Under the pieces are notes generated by a model. It made no database searches, had not been told where the DNA came from, and worked only from the letters and a program-made list of their open reading frames with translations. Positions 1-11,241 of a stretch of DNA of 64,000 bases are shown here, piece by piece (position 1 is the first letter of the stretch; every line of letters begins with the position of its first letter). The translations under genes and the position numbers were made by a program. Origin of the DNA: Callaeas wilsoni (taxonomy: Eukaryota; Chordata; Aves; Passeriformes; Callaeidae); NCBI GenBank assembly GCA_013398955.1, contig VWPU01004591.1, positions 1 through 64,000 of the forward strand, written 5' to 3'.

Positions 1-506
1 CCCCACCCCCGGCCCCGCCCCTCCCAGCGTGCCGCGCGGCGCCGGCCGCTCGGGCGGCCATTGCGGATGAGGGCGGAATGCGGGCCCTTGCGCCTGCGAG
101 GCGGCCATCGCCGGGAGCCTCTCCTGCCCGCTCGGCTCCTCTTCGGTTACCGGGTGTTGGTGCGGCCCTGCTGCCTCTTCGCCGGGCTCGCTTTAATGGC
201 AAAGAGAGCAACTCGCCCGCAGCAAAGATGGCGGGAGCGACTACAAGCCCCGGCAGGAGGATTCCGGCCGAGGCCCTCCCGGGATTGGCCAGCAGCGCGC
301 ATCGTCACCGCCTTCGCCGCATCCCATTGGCGAGGCCCCGGAAGGGATTGGGCATCTCGCGCGGCGGACGCGGGGTGGACGCGTTCCTATTGGCCAGCGC
401 TCCGTGAGGCGCGGACCAATGGGACGCGGCGCTGGTTTGGCGCCCAGTTTGAGCGGGGGCGGCCCGCGGCTGCCGTCCGTTCCCGCCGCGCGCGCCCGCT
501 CCCGCC
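1..506 (+). promoter_or_regulatory. CDC45: CpG-island promoter and 5' leader of CDC45
   Basis: This is a very GC- and CpG-rich stretch that ends at the CDC45 start codon and continues about 350 bases into intron 1. It contains a YY1-like site (AAGATGGCGG core near 226-235), five CCAAT boxes (ATTGG at 284-288, 326-330, 347-351 and 389-393; CCAAT at 416-420) and an E2F-type TTTGGCGC at 436-443. There is no TATA box. This mix is typical of TATA-less, cell-cycle-controlled promoters, which fits a replication gene. In other vertebrates UFD1 lies head-to-head with CDC45, so the island may be bidirectional, but no UFD1 coding sequence is visible in the first 500 bases. The transcription start is inferred to lie between about 445 and 500. 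Confidence 0.75.
436..453 (+). promoter_or_regulatory. E2F site with adjacent CHR-like element
   Basis: TTTGGCGC at 436-443 matches the E2F consensus TTTSSCGC. Its GGCGC core (439-443) is followed by exactly four bases and then TTTGAG (448-453), one mismatch from the CHR consensus TTTGAA. That is the CDE-4nt-CHR geometry used by DREAM/MuvB-regulated genes. CDC45 belongs to the G1/S class of E2F targets, so an E2F site with a weak CHR-like element is the expected form. The site lies 54-71 bases upstream of the start codon. Function is inferred from the motifs only. Confidence 0.6.
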
Positions 507-3500
507 ATGTTCGTCTCCGACTGCCGCCGGGAGTTCTACGACCTCATCGTCACCCAGGTGGGCAGCGGGCCCGGACCGGGGGCGGGCGTGGCGCCCCGGG
601 CGGCGGGCGGAGCGGCTTCCCCTAGGACCTCTCTCCTCACGGCTCTTCCCCCCTCAGGGCTGCCGCGGTTCTCGCCGCCTCACGGCGCAGGGTTGCTGCG
701 GGGCTCTGCCGGCGGCGGCTGAGGCGCTCCGGTGCTCGGAGGCGGTGGTGGCCTCGCTGTGGGCTGGGGTTCGGCAGAGGGGAGCACCGGGCAGGCGGCC
801 GCGCTGGGGACCGCGGGTCCGGCAGTCACTCGGGGGGTAAAAATCCCTTTGCTGGGTATTCTTCCCCTTCCCTACCCATGGGAACCCGAGACAAAACATC
901 GTAAGCGCGGTGAGGTCTTGCCGGGGGTTTCACTTACAGTTCACCTCCTTCCTCACGAGTGTTTTTGTGTGTTCTGGATCTCATGCTAAACTATGACATC
1001 TCCGAACCATTTTTAAAATATTTTTCTAACCGTTTTGGTGTTATTTTCCCAGGCACTAAATACAGTTTTCTGTCATCTTTAACGTTTTTCTTACAGTCTT
1101 TCTTGTAGCACATCTCTCTGCTACTTTCATTTTTAACCCAGGATTTGCTTAACTCCGTTCACAGTGGATATGTACGGTGAGGTGGTGAAGCTTTTGTTGG
1201 TCAGCCTTTTGGCAGTTCTACCAGTGAAACTATATTATGGATTGTGCAGATGAAAGTATTTATATTAATTTCTCTAGCTGTGAGCAAAATCTCAAAACAC
1301 CCTGCCCCCCAAAACCAAAAACAGCACTCTCATAAAACAAACAAAAAAATCTCAAAACAAACGAGCAAAACCCAAAACGAAAAAAACAAAAGCAAAAACA
1401 AAAAACCCAAAACAAAACAAAAAAAACAACAAACAAAAAAAACCTGCCAACCTTGATTTAGGCAAAAGAATTTATTTCTGGAGTTGCCTTGCTCTTGCTT
1501 TTGCTACAGATTTTCTTTAGTCAAAGTTGTTGCAGATCTGTGCTGAAAACGAAGGTCATTCTAGACACAATAATTGTAGGGCTTGACCAGGTGTGGAAGT
1601 TCAAAAATATGAGGTTCAGAGGAGTCTGAGTAGTTACATTTCCCTGAAGCAGCTGATATATTTTGAGTATGTGGAGTTGCTTATTTTTAATATTGACAGG
1701 GATCCGAACTGGTTAATTTTGGTTGCAGCATCCATTCAGAAGCAATCCCGTTTTACACTTATGATGATCTCTATCTGAATCTTGGGTGTCTCAGTGTTGT
1801 ATGCATTTCATGCACCAGCACACTCTATTTGGCACCCATATTAATGCTATTATTTTGTTATTTTTACAGCGTGTTCTTCTTCTCGTTGCTTCAGATGTTG
1901 ATGCATTGTGTGCTTGTAAAATACTCCAAGTAAGTCTTGGTTCATCATCACTGCGGGCTGACAGCACGAGAAAATATGTGTGCCCTGGGATCCTATAAAT
2001 GGGTTTGAACCGGGGAAGGGGGGAAGGGTTAATCTGCTTTTGTAGCATTTATTGCCAGGAGTTATGGCACTGAGGAGTGGTGAGTCATAGCTTCAGAGTG
2101 CACCTAGATTTGTCATTTGGGATGTCTTTAAGGATTTGTATGGAATAGAACCATAGGAGGGTATAGCATGCAGGAGAGGCTGTCTCCCCTCCCCTCCCCT
2201 CCCTTTGCTCTCGGCTGTTGCTTCCTTGCAGGCTTTGTTTCAATGTGACCATGTGCAATATACACTGGTGCCGGTGGCTGGGTGGCAAGAACTTGAAACT
2301 GCCTTTCTCGAGCATAAAGATCAGGTGAAAAAACACTGCAAAATTTTTAAGCTGCAGCTCATCTTTTGTAAAGATAAACTTCTTCCCTTCCCCAATTTAA
2401 AATGTCAGCACTTAAGCTCATTATTATTAGTGGTTACTTCAAAACTGTGGTTACATTTTAAGGTACCAGTAATAAACTTNGTTATTATTAGTGTTACCAC
2501 TAATAATGTGGTTTAATAATAATTCAAAACTGTGGTTATGTTTTAAGGTACCAGTAATAAACTTGTCAAGTTTTTAACATCACCTCCAACAAATGTGCTG
2601 TACTGTTGATAGAGTCAAATTAAGTTTGCACACATTTTGAGATATAAAGCTGCTGGCATTGGATGTCTAACCTCCCTGAACTGTGTGTTTTGCATTAAAA
2701 ATTTTTCTGCCTCAGAGACATCAAATATCAGAAAATAAATACAAGTTTTGGCAATGATGAGTGCTTTGGAGGTTTTGTAAACATGTTTTCAGTTTTCTAT
2801 GTTTCCTGGCAATTTAAGTAACAAACTTCTTACTTTTTGTCTGCTTTTGTTTGCAGTTCAAATACTTTGTTCTTATTAATTGTGGTGCCAATGTTGACCT
2901 CCTGGAAATCTTGCAGCCTGAAGAAGACACTTTTTTTTTTGTATGTGACAGTCACAGACCAATCAATGTAGTGAATGTTTACAATGACACACAGGTACAA
3001 GCGTTTCTTTCATACTAAAAACCTCCCCACAGTGTGGTGGCGAGCAGTGTAGTGCTTTTCTGTGTTTGCAAAACTGGTTAGAGCATTAGCTTGTAGGTCA
3101 GAAAGCAGTATTAATAAATAAATATTTGCAGTAGTAATGTACATGATCAGAAAAAATCCTTTTTCTAGTAGTAAAATCTCTGATGTTAGCAATGTGGTAG
3201 TTGTCAGTAGTAAGCACCTGTTAATCTTGCTGCTAATAAATCAAACTGCCATAAATCAGAGGGTAAACATCCTCCAAAATGTAACATGTACATTAGCATC
3301 TAGCAACACCTAGAATTTGAAGTATTAAGCAAAAATTATTTGATTTTAACAGGCATTAAAATGATAATTCTTTCAGTAACGCTCTAACAAAGGAATATAG
3401 ATTTTTACTCTTATTTTCTATAAATGTGTGGTATTTGTGTTAAAAACCAATGTTTTGTTATGCCTGGAATTAATACAGCCTAAATTAAATCTTAGTTTAG

Positions 3501-6500
3501 TTTCTAAGTAAGAGTGCGTTTTGCTCACTAAATAAGATACTTATTCTAAAATACTCCAAAATTTCTTCTTGCTAGATTAAGCTGTTAGTCAAGCAAGACG
3601 ATGATCTCGATGTTCCTGCTTACGATGACATCTTTAGAGATGAAGAGGATGAAGAAGAGGACTCAGAGAATGAAAGTGATGGGGCAGAACCCTCAGAGAA
3701 GCGCAGACGTTTTGAAGAGGTGTGTTTCACTGCTGTGTTGTGAAAGGAAGAAAAATAACACCATTACATATATTTTACATCATCATAATATTTGAGTTTA
3801 AAAATTGTGTTCCATTAGATCACAAATTTAAGTATATGATTTAAAAATAATCTACAACAACAGGTAGTTTCACATAAACAAAATATGTGTTTATCTGAAC
3901 TACACAGAAATATGTTCTCCAAATTAAAAAAAAACTGTTTTGAACTTACTTATGCATAATTCTTTGTATAAATCAGTGAACTGGAGAGATCTATCTCGTG
4001 CTGTGGGCTTGGCAGTACAGCAATAGAACTTGTTTAGATATTAACTCCTTTTACAAAAAAAGTGTTTGAGAAGATACAAGCTCACAAATAGTTTAGCAAT
4101 GCATTTTGTCTGTGCTTGTAAAAGTAAACCAACAAAAGTATATTTAGTGTATACATGAAATTAAATTTGCCATGTTACTTGTAGCCTATTCTCTATTTAT
4201 ATCATAGAAGCAAGCAAAGGCATGAGACCAGCAACATTAAGGGACAACCAAATATGAAGACATCCTTAGATTTAATATATATTTCATGTTATCTTCCCAT
4301 TAACTTTGTACTTTTTTTTCCTACTAATATAAAAAGGGCATTATCTTAGCAAAAGAAGATACCAAATTCAAAGGACAATTACAAATACACAAAAGCTTTT
4401 CTCAAATCTGTTAAATATTTCATGAAGCCCTTATGCGTCTTCCTTGGAAATATTTTTGATAATATTTTTCTCATTAGATGTTGTTAATGGCAATATTCTT
4501 GGGGTGTTTTTAAGAAAAAAAAATCTTTTAAATGAAAAATTCTAATTACATTTTTTAAGTTAAGGTTTAATACTTGAGGTATCTAGATGCTAATATATTA
4601 GAATATTTTTTCTAGCTTTTTAATATCCTGTGAATTAATTTACAGGAGGTAATAGAGAGGACGATGAAAAGGCGAGAAAGGCGAGAATGGGAAGCACGCA
4701 GGTGTGTACATGGGTTTTTTTATGTTGCTTCTCTTTTTCTTTCATTCTTTGATTAAAATTGTGTTCAGAATACAAATACAAGGTACCTAGCTGTGATTTG
4801 CAAGATGCTTTAGTTATAATTTTGCTTATAAAGCTGAGAGATATATTTATTATACAAAAATAAAATGTTTAAGTGGAGGAAATTGTAAATAGTAATTTAA
4901 AATTTGAGTACCAATAGGCTCACTTCAAATAACTGTAATATTCTTATTTTGTCTACCTTGGGATGAAATTTGTGCTTCTGTTTTCTACTTTTACACTGTC
5001 GTCAATAGGAATGAGCAGGAATAAATCAGATAAAATGGGATTTAAGGAATAATGATGTAAAAAATTTTTCCTTTTTGCTTTATGAGTACATTTCAGTACT
5101 AAAGTCTAATTACCTTGCAGATAATTTTAAGCCCAAGTTTAATATTTCTAATTGCTAAAATGACATTTAAATATTAATCACCATTTCTGGATGATATTTT
5201 TAATTGGCTCCAATGACCAGTTCACCACTTAGTCACGCGTGGGTTTTGTCCCCATTTTAGACGAGAAATTCTTTTTGATTACGAGCAATACGAATACCAT
5301 GGGACCTCAGTAAGTATAAACTCTGTTTGCCATAAAATTTCAAGGTGACAATGTAAAGGTAATTGGAGAATATCCAATGTTATAATTACCCATTACAATT
5401 ATATAATTAATAAATAATACTATTTAATATAATAATATTATTACATCTTGCTATTTTTTGTATCTTATTGTTATATATATAAGCTACATCATATATTTAC
5501 AAGTAGTATAACTTAGTTTAATGTTTTATGGCGTTTTTTTAGATCTTTACAAGGGTATCTATCTATTTACAAAATACTGTCACAAAAAGACTCGAGCATG
5601 TAGGGAGGTTGTTTGTCTTTCAAAGTGTCAGGATAATCCAACCATAGCACTTAGGACATGAAACTGTTCCTTCTGGCATTTGGCCTCTCTGGTTATTTAT
5701 ATTTTATTAAGTGTTTGCTTTAAATATAATGCAGGTTTACAGAGCTCTCTAGAATATTTTTCTTTCTACTTAGTATCTTAGGAAGAAGCTGGCAGATTGT
5801 CATACTCCAGGGTGATTTCTAGGGCTTTAGTAACACGTGCTAGTGCTTGGCAGATGGAACTGTTCCATTCGTTTAGTGAACTGTGTCTTGTGTTCATTTA
5901 TCCTGTCTTTTTGCTTCTCTCTCTTGTAGTCTGCCATGGTGATGTTTGATCTGGCATGGATAATGTCTAAGGACTTGAATGACATGTTGTGGTAGGTTTC
6001 CATCACCATTTTTTGTAGAGATTGAAAGCTTTAACCTGTCACAAAGACAGGCAAGATTTCCCAAAATTATTTGGTTTCACTATGAGATTCCAGTTTCTTT
6101 TGTGACTGGATGCTTGTCCTTAACTAGAAGATGCACTTGTGTAAATTAGTTGAAAGCAACAACAGATTTTGCATGGAAAAAGGGAGAATGGTACTATATG
6201 TGTATGTCTGCAAAAGAGGGAATAATAGTAGATAGCTTTGTTATTAACTTCTATGTACTGCTGGTAAACAATGTTTCTGATTTGTTGTGTTACATACTTA
6301 GAGGGTTAAATATAATACACTCTATTGCAATATTTGTTGGTTTAACCTTTTTTTCTATTTATGTTTTTTGTTTTTAAATTTTAGGTGGGCTATTGTTGGC
6401 CTAACAGATCAATGGGTCCAAGATAAAATCACTCAGTAAGAAAGTTGTTTTTTTTAAATTGATCTTTTTTATTATTATTCTTTCTTATTTGTTTGCCTAT

Positions 6501-9500
6501 CTTTTAAAATTTTGTCTTTGGGAGTAACTAACAGCAGTTAGTACAGATCAGGAAATGTAAGGGTTTTATTATAACATATATATTTAATTAACAGTGATAT
6601 TAAGTATGTTAATGCCTAAACGAGATCTGTTGCCTTCCGAAAATAGTAATATATATATTTAAAAATTATTTTCTATTATTTAGAATTTTTAAGCTAACTT
6701 TGTTTTTCACAAAATTATAAATCAATCACCTCTGATCTGGGAAAAAATGGTGTTTAACAGTAGTTTACCTAAGCATGAACTTGATACAGTTTTATTAAAG
6801 AAAGAAACTTTTATATGTTCTGTATCCTCCAGGTTCCTTTACAGTTTTAGTTAACAAGTTTCAGAATTTTTTTCCTCTTTTTTTGTTATTTCGTACTAGA
6901 TATGATCAGAATTCTAGTATTACAGGTGTAGACTTTGATTCTGGTGTTCTATTGTTACTAATACATGAGCATTTTTGAAGACAGAAATGTAATTCGTCAG
7001 TCTGTCTGTTGGGTTTTTTTGTTGTTTTAATTGCCCAGATGTATAGGTGAATATTGAAAAAACATTATTTTAACCAGTTGAAGTGGTTTAAAAATGTATC
7101 TACAGTTTTCATGCTGCTGACTTTAGGAAGCATTTTTGTGTTCTGGTAATCAAGAACAAAAATTCCCGGGCAGAAAGTGAAGTGACCAACTTGGTTTTGT
7201 TTCAGAATGAAGTACGTGACTGACGTTGGAGTCCTGCAGCGCCACGTGTCTCGCCACAACCACCGCAACGAGGATGAGGAGAACTCCCTGTCCATCGACT
7301 GCATGAGAATTGCATTTGAATATGAGTATCCTTAAAGAAGGTCTGGGGAAAATGCACCCCACCCTTCTGGTGAACCTCTCTGGAGTTTTTATCTAGGGAA
7401 AAAGAAATTCCCAGCACCATCTCTGCTGAGAATAGAAATAAAATAAAGGGAAATCCAAACGTTTTGTTGTGCATGAATCTCCCTTTCAGCAGCTCGTGGG
7501 GCTTCAGTGGAGCTTACCCTTTCATAACTGGTTACAAGTCAATGTTGCTCCTCTTGTGTTAACATCACCTGAGCTTCTCACTGCATCTTATGCAGCACAG
7601 ACGTGCAGTATGTAAGGGCAGCTGAATCCTTAGCTGCTTGTGGAGTTTGTAGGGCCGGAGGACATTTGTGTTTGCAGTTATTTGCCATGACTCCTGTTCA
7701 GCCTGCGCCTGGCTCTGTATCAGCACTGGTCTCTCTACGAAAGTCTCTGTAACACCTCGTACACCTCTGCCAGCCTCAAGCTTTGGTCTGTACAAGGGCA
7801 GAAGAGGCTCCAGGAGTTTCTGGCTGACATGGGGTGAGCTATAAAAATCCGGATCATTTTTTTCAGTGACTTAGAGGAAAATATTCAGAATACATCTTGC
7901 AAGTAGTCAAGCTGTTCTTTTTAAAATATGATTGTGGGGCTCTGAATAGGTGGCAGTGTCTCTGAGTTACACAACCTGTGTATTGGTTTACAAGGAACAC
8001 TTGTTGTATGCCTTTATGGAATGGCAGATCAGTAAAGTAATCTCTGCTTCCTCACATCCACTTTTCAATGACTGAAAAAATGAATGCATACAAGTTTAGT
8101 CAGACTTAACCTTGCTAAATTATCTAATAATTTTAAAAGTCCTACGAGAAGAAGGCAAAGTACTTGTTTCTTCTGGCATACTTGTCAATGAATTTTTTCC
8201 TTCTGTTCTTAGTTTGCCCTTGAAGCAAGTGAAACAGAAGTTTAATTCCATGGACATGTCTTTGAAAGAAAATCTTCGGGAGATGATTGAAGAATCTGCA
8301 AATAAGTTTGGGTAAATTGTTTTAAATACAAAGGCTTTATCTGAAAATACTTTTCAATTAAGTTCAAATATTTTCGTATGAAGATCTAATATGTTGTTTT
8401 AAAAAATATGGTTCTTAGATTAACAAAGTAGCTCTAGACTTTTTGCAAATGTTAGGATAAGGTTTTTCTTCATGTTCTTCATGACAACTGGTCAATGTTA
8501 ATAATGTTAATAAACTTTCCTTTATTTCATTTTGCAGAATGAAAGATTTACGAGTTCAGACCTTCAGCATTCACTTTGGCTTTAAGAACAAGTTCTCAGC
8601 AAGTGATATAGTTTATGCAACAACTTCTCTCATGGAGAATATAGAGAAAGAGGGGCCTGAAACAACTAATTTCATTAAGGCTTTGGACAGTCTCTCCAGG
8701 TACTGAAAATATGCCTCTTCAGTATTTTGCAATTTTATTTAGGGAAATGTATTTAGATTATGGATCTAAAATATGAATTGTTGCTTCATAAGCTACTGAA
8801 GAAAAAATCAAAATATCCCTGTGAATAGTGTTTAGATATAATTTTTATGTGAAAAACTTTATTTTAATAAGAAAGTGTCTATTTTTATTCTTTTTGTTGC
8901 AGGGGTAACCTGGACAAGCTGCACCAAGGACTGGACCTAGCCAAAAAGCAGTTACGTGCCATTCAGCAGACAGTGGCCAGCTGTATTTGCACCAGCCTTG
9001 TCATTTCTCAGGGGCCATTTCTCTATTGCTCCCTCATGGAGGTCAGAATTCTGTGTTTGGCTTCTCATTTGACTCTCCTTTTGGACTGTATCATCCTTGA
9101 ATAACACTTTCCCTAACTGCTTGGCACAGTAAGAATTACTCTCTAAGAAAGAACTTATTTCTCCATACTGTGCTGTCCTCTGATGGGTCAATACTGACAT
9201 TGCTCTGAACTTCCCAGAGGCAGAATCAGCCCTCACAGAGGGGAGAGGGCTGCACTGCAAAGCTGGGTGAGCTCAAACTCCTATATTGTAATGGTTCTTG
9301 TTAGTGTTCTTTGACCCACACAAAGCTTCTTGACTTGTCAGTAGACAATAAAATTAAATAAGTGTAAAAATCATCTTGGATTGTAATTGAAGTAATTCTT
9401 CTTTTCCTAGGGCACACCAGATGTGAAACTGTTTTCCAAACCAGTGTCTCTATGCCTGCTTAGTAAATACTTACTGAAATCGTTTGTTTGCTCTGTAAGT

Positions 9501-11241
9501 AAATCAAAACTTTTGACTCACAAACTTCTGGCTGGTGTAGTAGCTATTGCTCTGTCAGATACTTGCAGATGATTATTAAAAGCGTTATAGGAAACTATTA
9601 ATAATGTTTTTCTGTTGATTGGATGATTTTAGCATATTTGTGAATGCTGCTCTAGGGAAGATACCTATCTGGGAGACTTCATAGCACTGAGTTTTCATTA
9701 CTAAGATAATTACAATCGAAACATTTGTGTAATTTTGTAAGTTTTGAGGGAGTACATCTCTGAAATTTCTATTAGTCCTTAAAGTGACTTTTACTGTAAG
9801 GAACAAGTGGATTAAGAGATCCTGTAAAGAAACAACCTTCTGTTGAACTGTGGGATAGCTGTATCCTTAGGTGGCTATTTGTAATACTATCTCACATGGA
9901 GAACTGATATTAAATTGCTTTCTGAGCCTTGTGTAACAAAGGGGCTTTCTGACTTCCAGACAAAAAACAAGCGTTGCAAGCTGCTGCCTCTGGTCATGGC
10001 TGCACCCATGGATGTTGAACAGGGAACTGTGATCATGGTGGGGATTCCTCCTGAGACAGAAAGCTCGGACAAAAAGAAGTAAGCAGAGTGTTTACAAGTT
10101 CTTACTAAACCTGTTTCTGAAGCAAATAGATCTTTCCTGTACGTATTTAACACTGATTATGTTGACCTGAATTGTGTCCTTCTCAGAAGCACACCTTCTG
10201 CATACAGTGTGCATGAGGTACTTTGAGAGAGGATACAGATTTTTAAGACCTTCCTTGCAAGGTTTTTTCTTTTCCTTCCCTCTTAAAAGAGGGAAATAGT
10301 TCACTATATGGCCCATGACTTCATTTCTAAAAGCTTCCAATATAAAGATTTTTGCACATGATTAAGTGAGGTGTGTGTTGAATACACAGCACCTGAAAAA
10401 GCATCTGGAAGCCATTTCAACCTCTCAGCCAGGAAAAAGTTCCATGCTTCTACCTTAGCAAACATCCTTTCCTGTGAGGCTCATTCGTATTTCTGCTCCT
10501 GCCTCAGCTTTTTCGGAAGAGCCTTCGAGAAGGCTGCGGAGAGCACCAACTCCCGGACGCTGCACAACCACTTCGAGATGTCGAGTGAGTAGCGAGCGCT
10601 GCCCGGCCTCGGGGCCGCAGGAGGCGGTGCTGGCGCGGCTCCTTTGCGCCGGGCTGCTGCCGGCCCAGCCCGCGGGAGGGCTCGGCCCGGGCAGAAACCA
10701 CAAACTACCCAGCTTATCTTTTTGAGACGGGCTCCATTTTTCGTGCAGTAACGGTTTCCACATGTGCACTTCACTTTACAGTCTGTGATGTTATGTGTGA
10801 ACACGTAGCGTTTAAATTTAGCGGCCAAACCAAGCGTGGTGTTGAGACATTTAGACAGTGAAATCAGCCTATCTTGCACATGCTTAAAAAAGAGACAGGC
10901 TTTTTTAACAATACATATTTATCTATCCATGTTGAACATACAAAGAAATAGATTTAAAAGTGCCTGCTCTATTGTGTAGTGAGCACCTACAAATTAGTTT
11001 GCTAAGATCTAAGCACAAAAAAACAAATCTCCTTTGCATTTTGTCCAAATAGCTTCTCCTTCTTAAAGATGAGTAAGAATATAAATTGGTACACTCAGGC
11101 TTATTGTTCTTCAAGTGTGACATCTGGTATATCTTCCAGTTATTTGCATCCTGTAATAAAATATTTCATATTTCAGTAATTGAATTGAAAACAGAAGATC
11201 GGAGCAAATTTCTGGATGCACTCATTTCTCTCTTGTCCTAA
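507..11241 (+). CDS. CDC45: CDC45, subunit of the replicative CMG helicase
   Basis: CDC45 joins MCM2-7 and GINS to form the nuclear CMG helicase that unwinds DNA at replication origins and forks. Coding exons: 507-557, 1870-1929, 2232-2324, 2857-2994, 3576-3719, 4646-4701, 5261-5309, 5930-5991, 6385-6435, 7206-7325, 7702-7833, 8213-8311, 8538-8699, 8903-9041, 9411-9494, 9960-10078, 10508-10584, 11177-11241. All introns are GT-AG and the phases join without error to 1701 bases, 566 residues plus stop, the length of human CDC45. The protein starts [13 protein letters not shown] and ends [10 protein letters not shown]. The decayed DHH/RecJ-like core shows [12 protein letters not shown] (residues 23-34) and [10 protein letters not shown] (75-84). 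An acidic stretch (about 135-149, exon 5) is followed by a basic one (about 169-182), as in other vertebrates. The start ATG follows CCGCC. Sequence identity is judged by eye. Odd points: a T10 run in exon 4 and a splice donor just after the stop. Confidence 0.97.
1280..1445. repeat. A-rich, almost G-free low-complexity block
   Basis: About 165 bases in CDC45 intron 1 are made of A runs broken by single or double C (CAAAA- and CAAAC-like units). The block gives a lysine-rich open frame that is clearly not a gene. It may be an expanded A-rich tail of an old retroposon, but no body of a known element is recognised upstream. Confidence 0.7.
2186..2204. repeat. (CCCCT)n pyrimidine tract
   Basis: Three CCCCT units followed by CCCT lie in CDC45 intron 2, with the tract ending 27 bases before exon 3 (2232). 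The minus strand has four runs of three or more G, so it could form a G-quadruplex; the transcript carries an extended polypyrimidine tract. Confidence 0.8.
2421..2564. repeat. Near-duplicate sequence flanking an N, probable assembly join
   Basis: A segment starting TTATTATTAGTG and ending CCAGTAATAAACTT occurs at 2421-2479 and again at 2482-2564, separated by a single N at 2480. The copies share the 18-base end AAGGTACCAGTAATAAAC with small differences elsewhere. It lies in CDC45 intron 3 and does not touch an exon. Confidence 0.75.
3576..3719 (+). other. CDC45: CDC45 exon 5, acidic linker exon
   Basis: This 144-base exon (phase 0 at both ends, 48 codons, residues 115-162) encodes the acidic insertion of CDC45. 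It begins [10 protein letters not shown] and carries [15 protein letters not shown] before EKRRRFEE. The acidic segment is a known vertebrate CDC45 feature thought to contact other helicase and checkpoint partners. Because the exon is symmetrical, skipping it would keep the frame; that is an inference and no alternative splicing can be seen from genomic sequence. Confidence 0.85.

Noticed and set aside
61..840. 259-codon open frame over the CDC45 promoter and exon 1
   Set aside because: It arises from CpG-island composition, is out of frame with the conserved CDC45 start, and resembles no known protein.
1244..1456. Lysine- and asparagine-rich 70-codon frame
   Set aside because: It is a translation of the A-rich low-complexity block in CDC45 intron 1.
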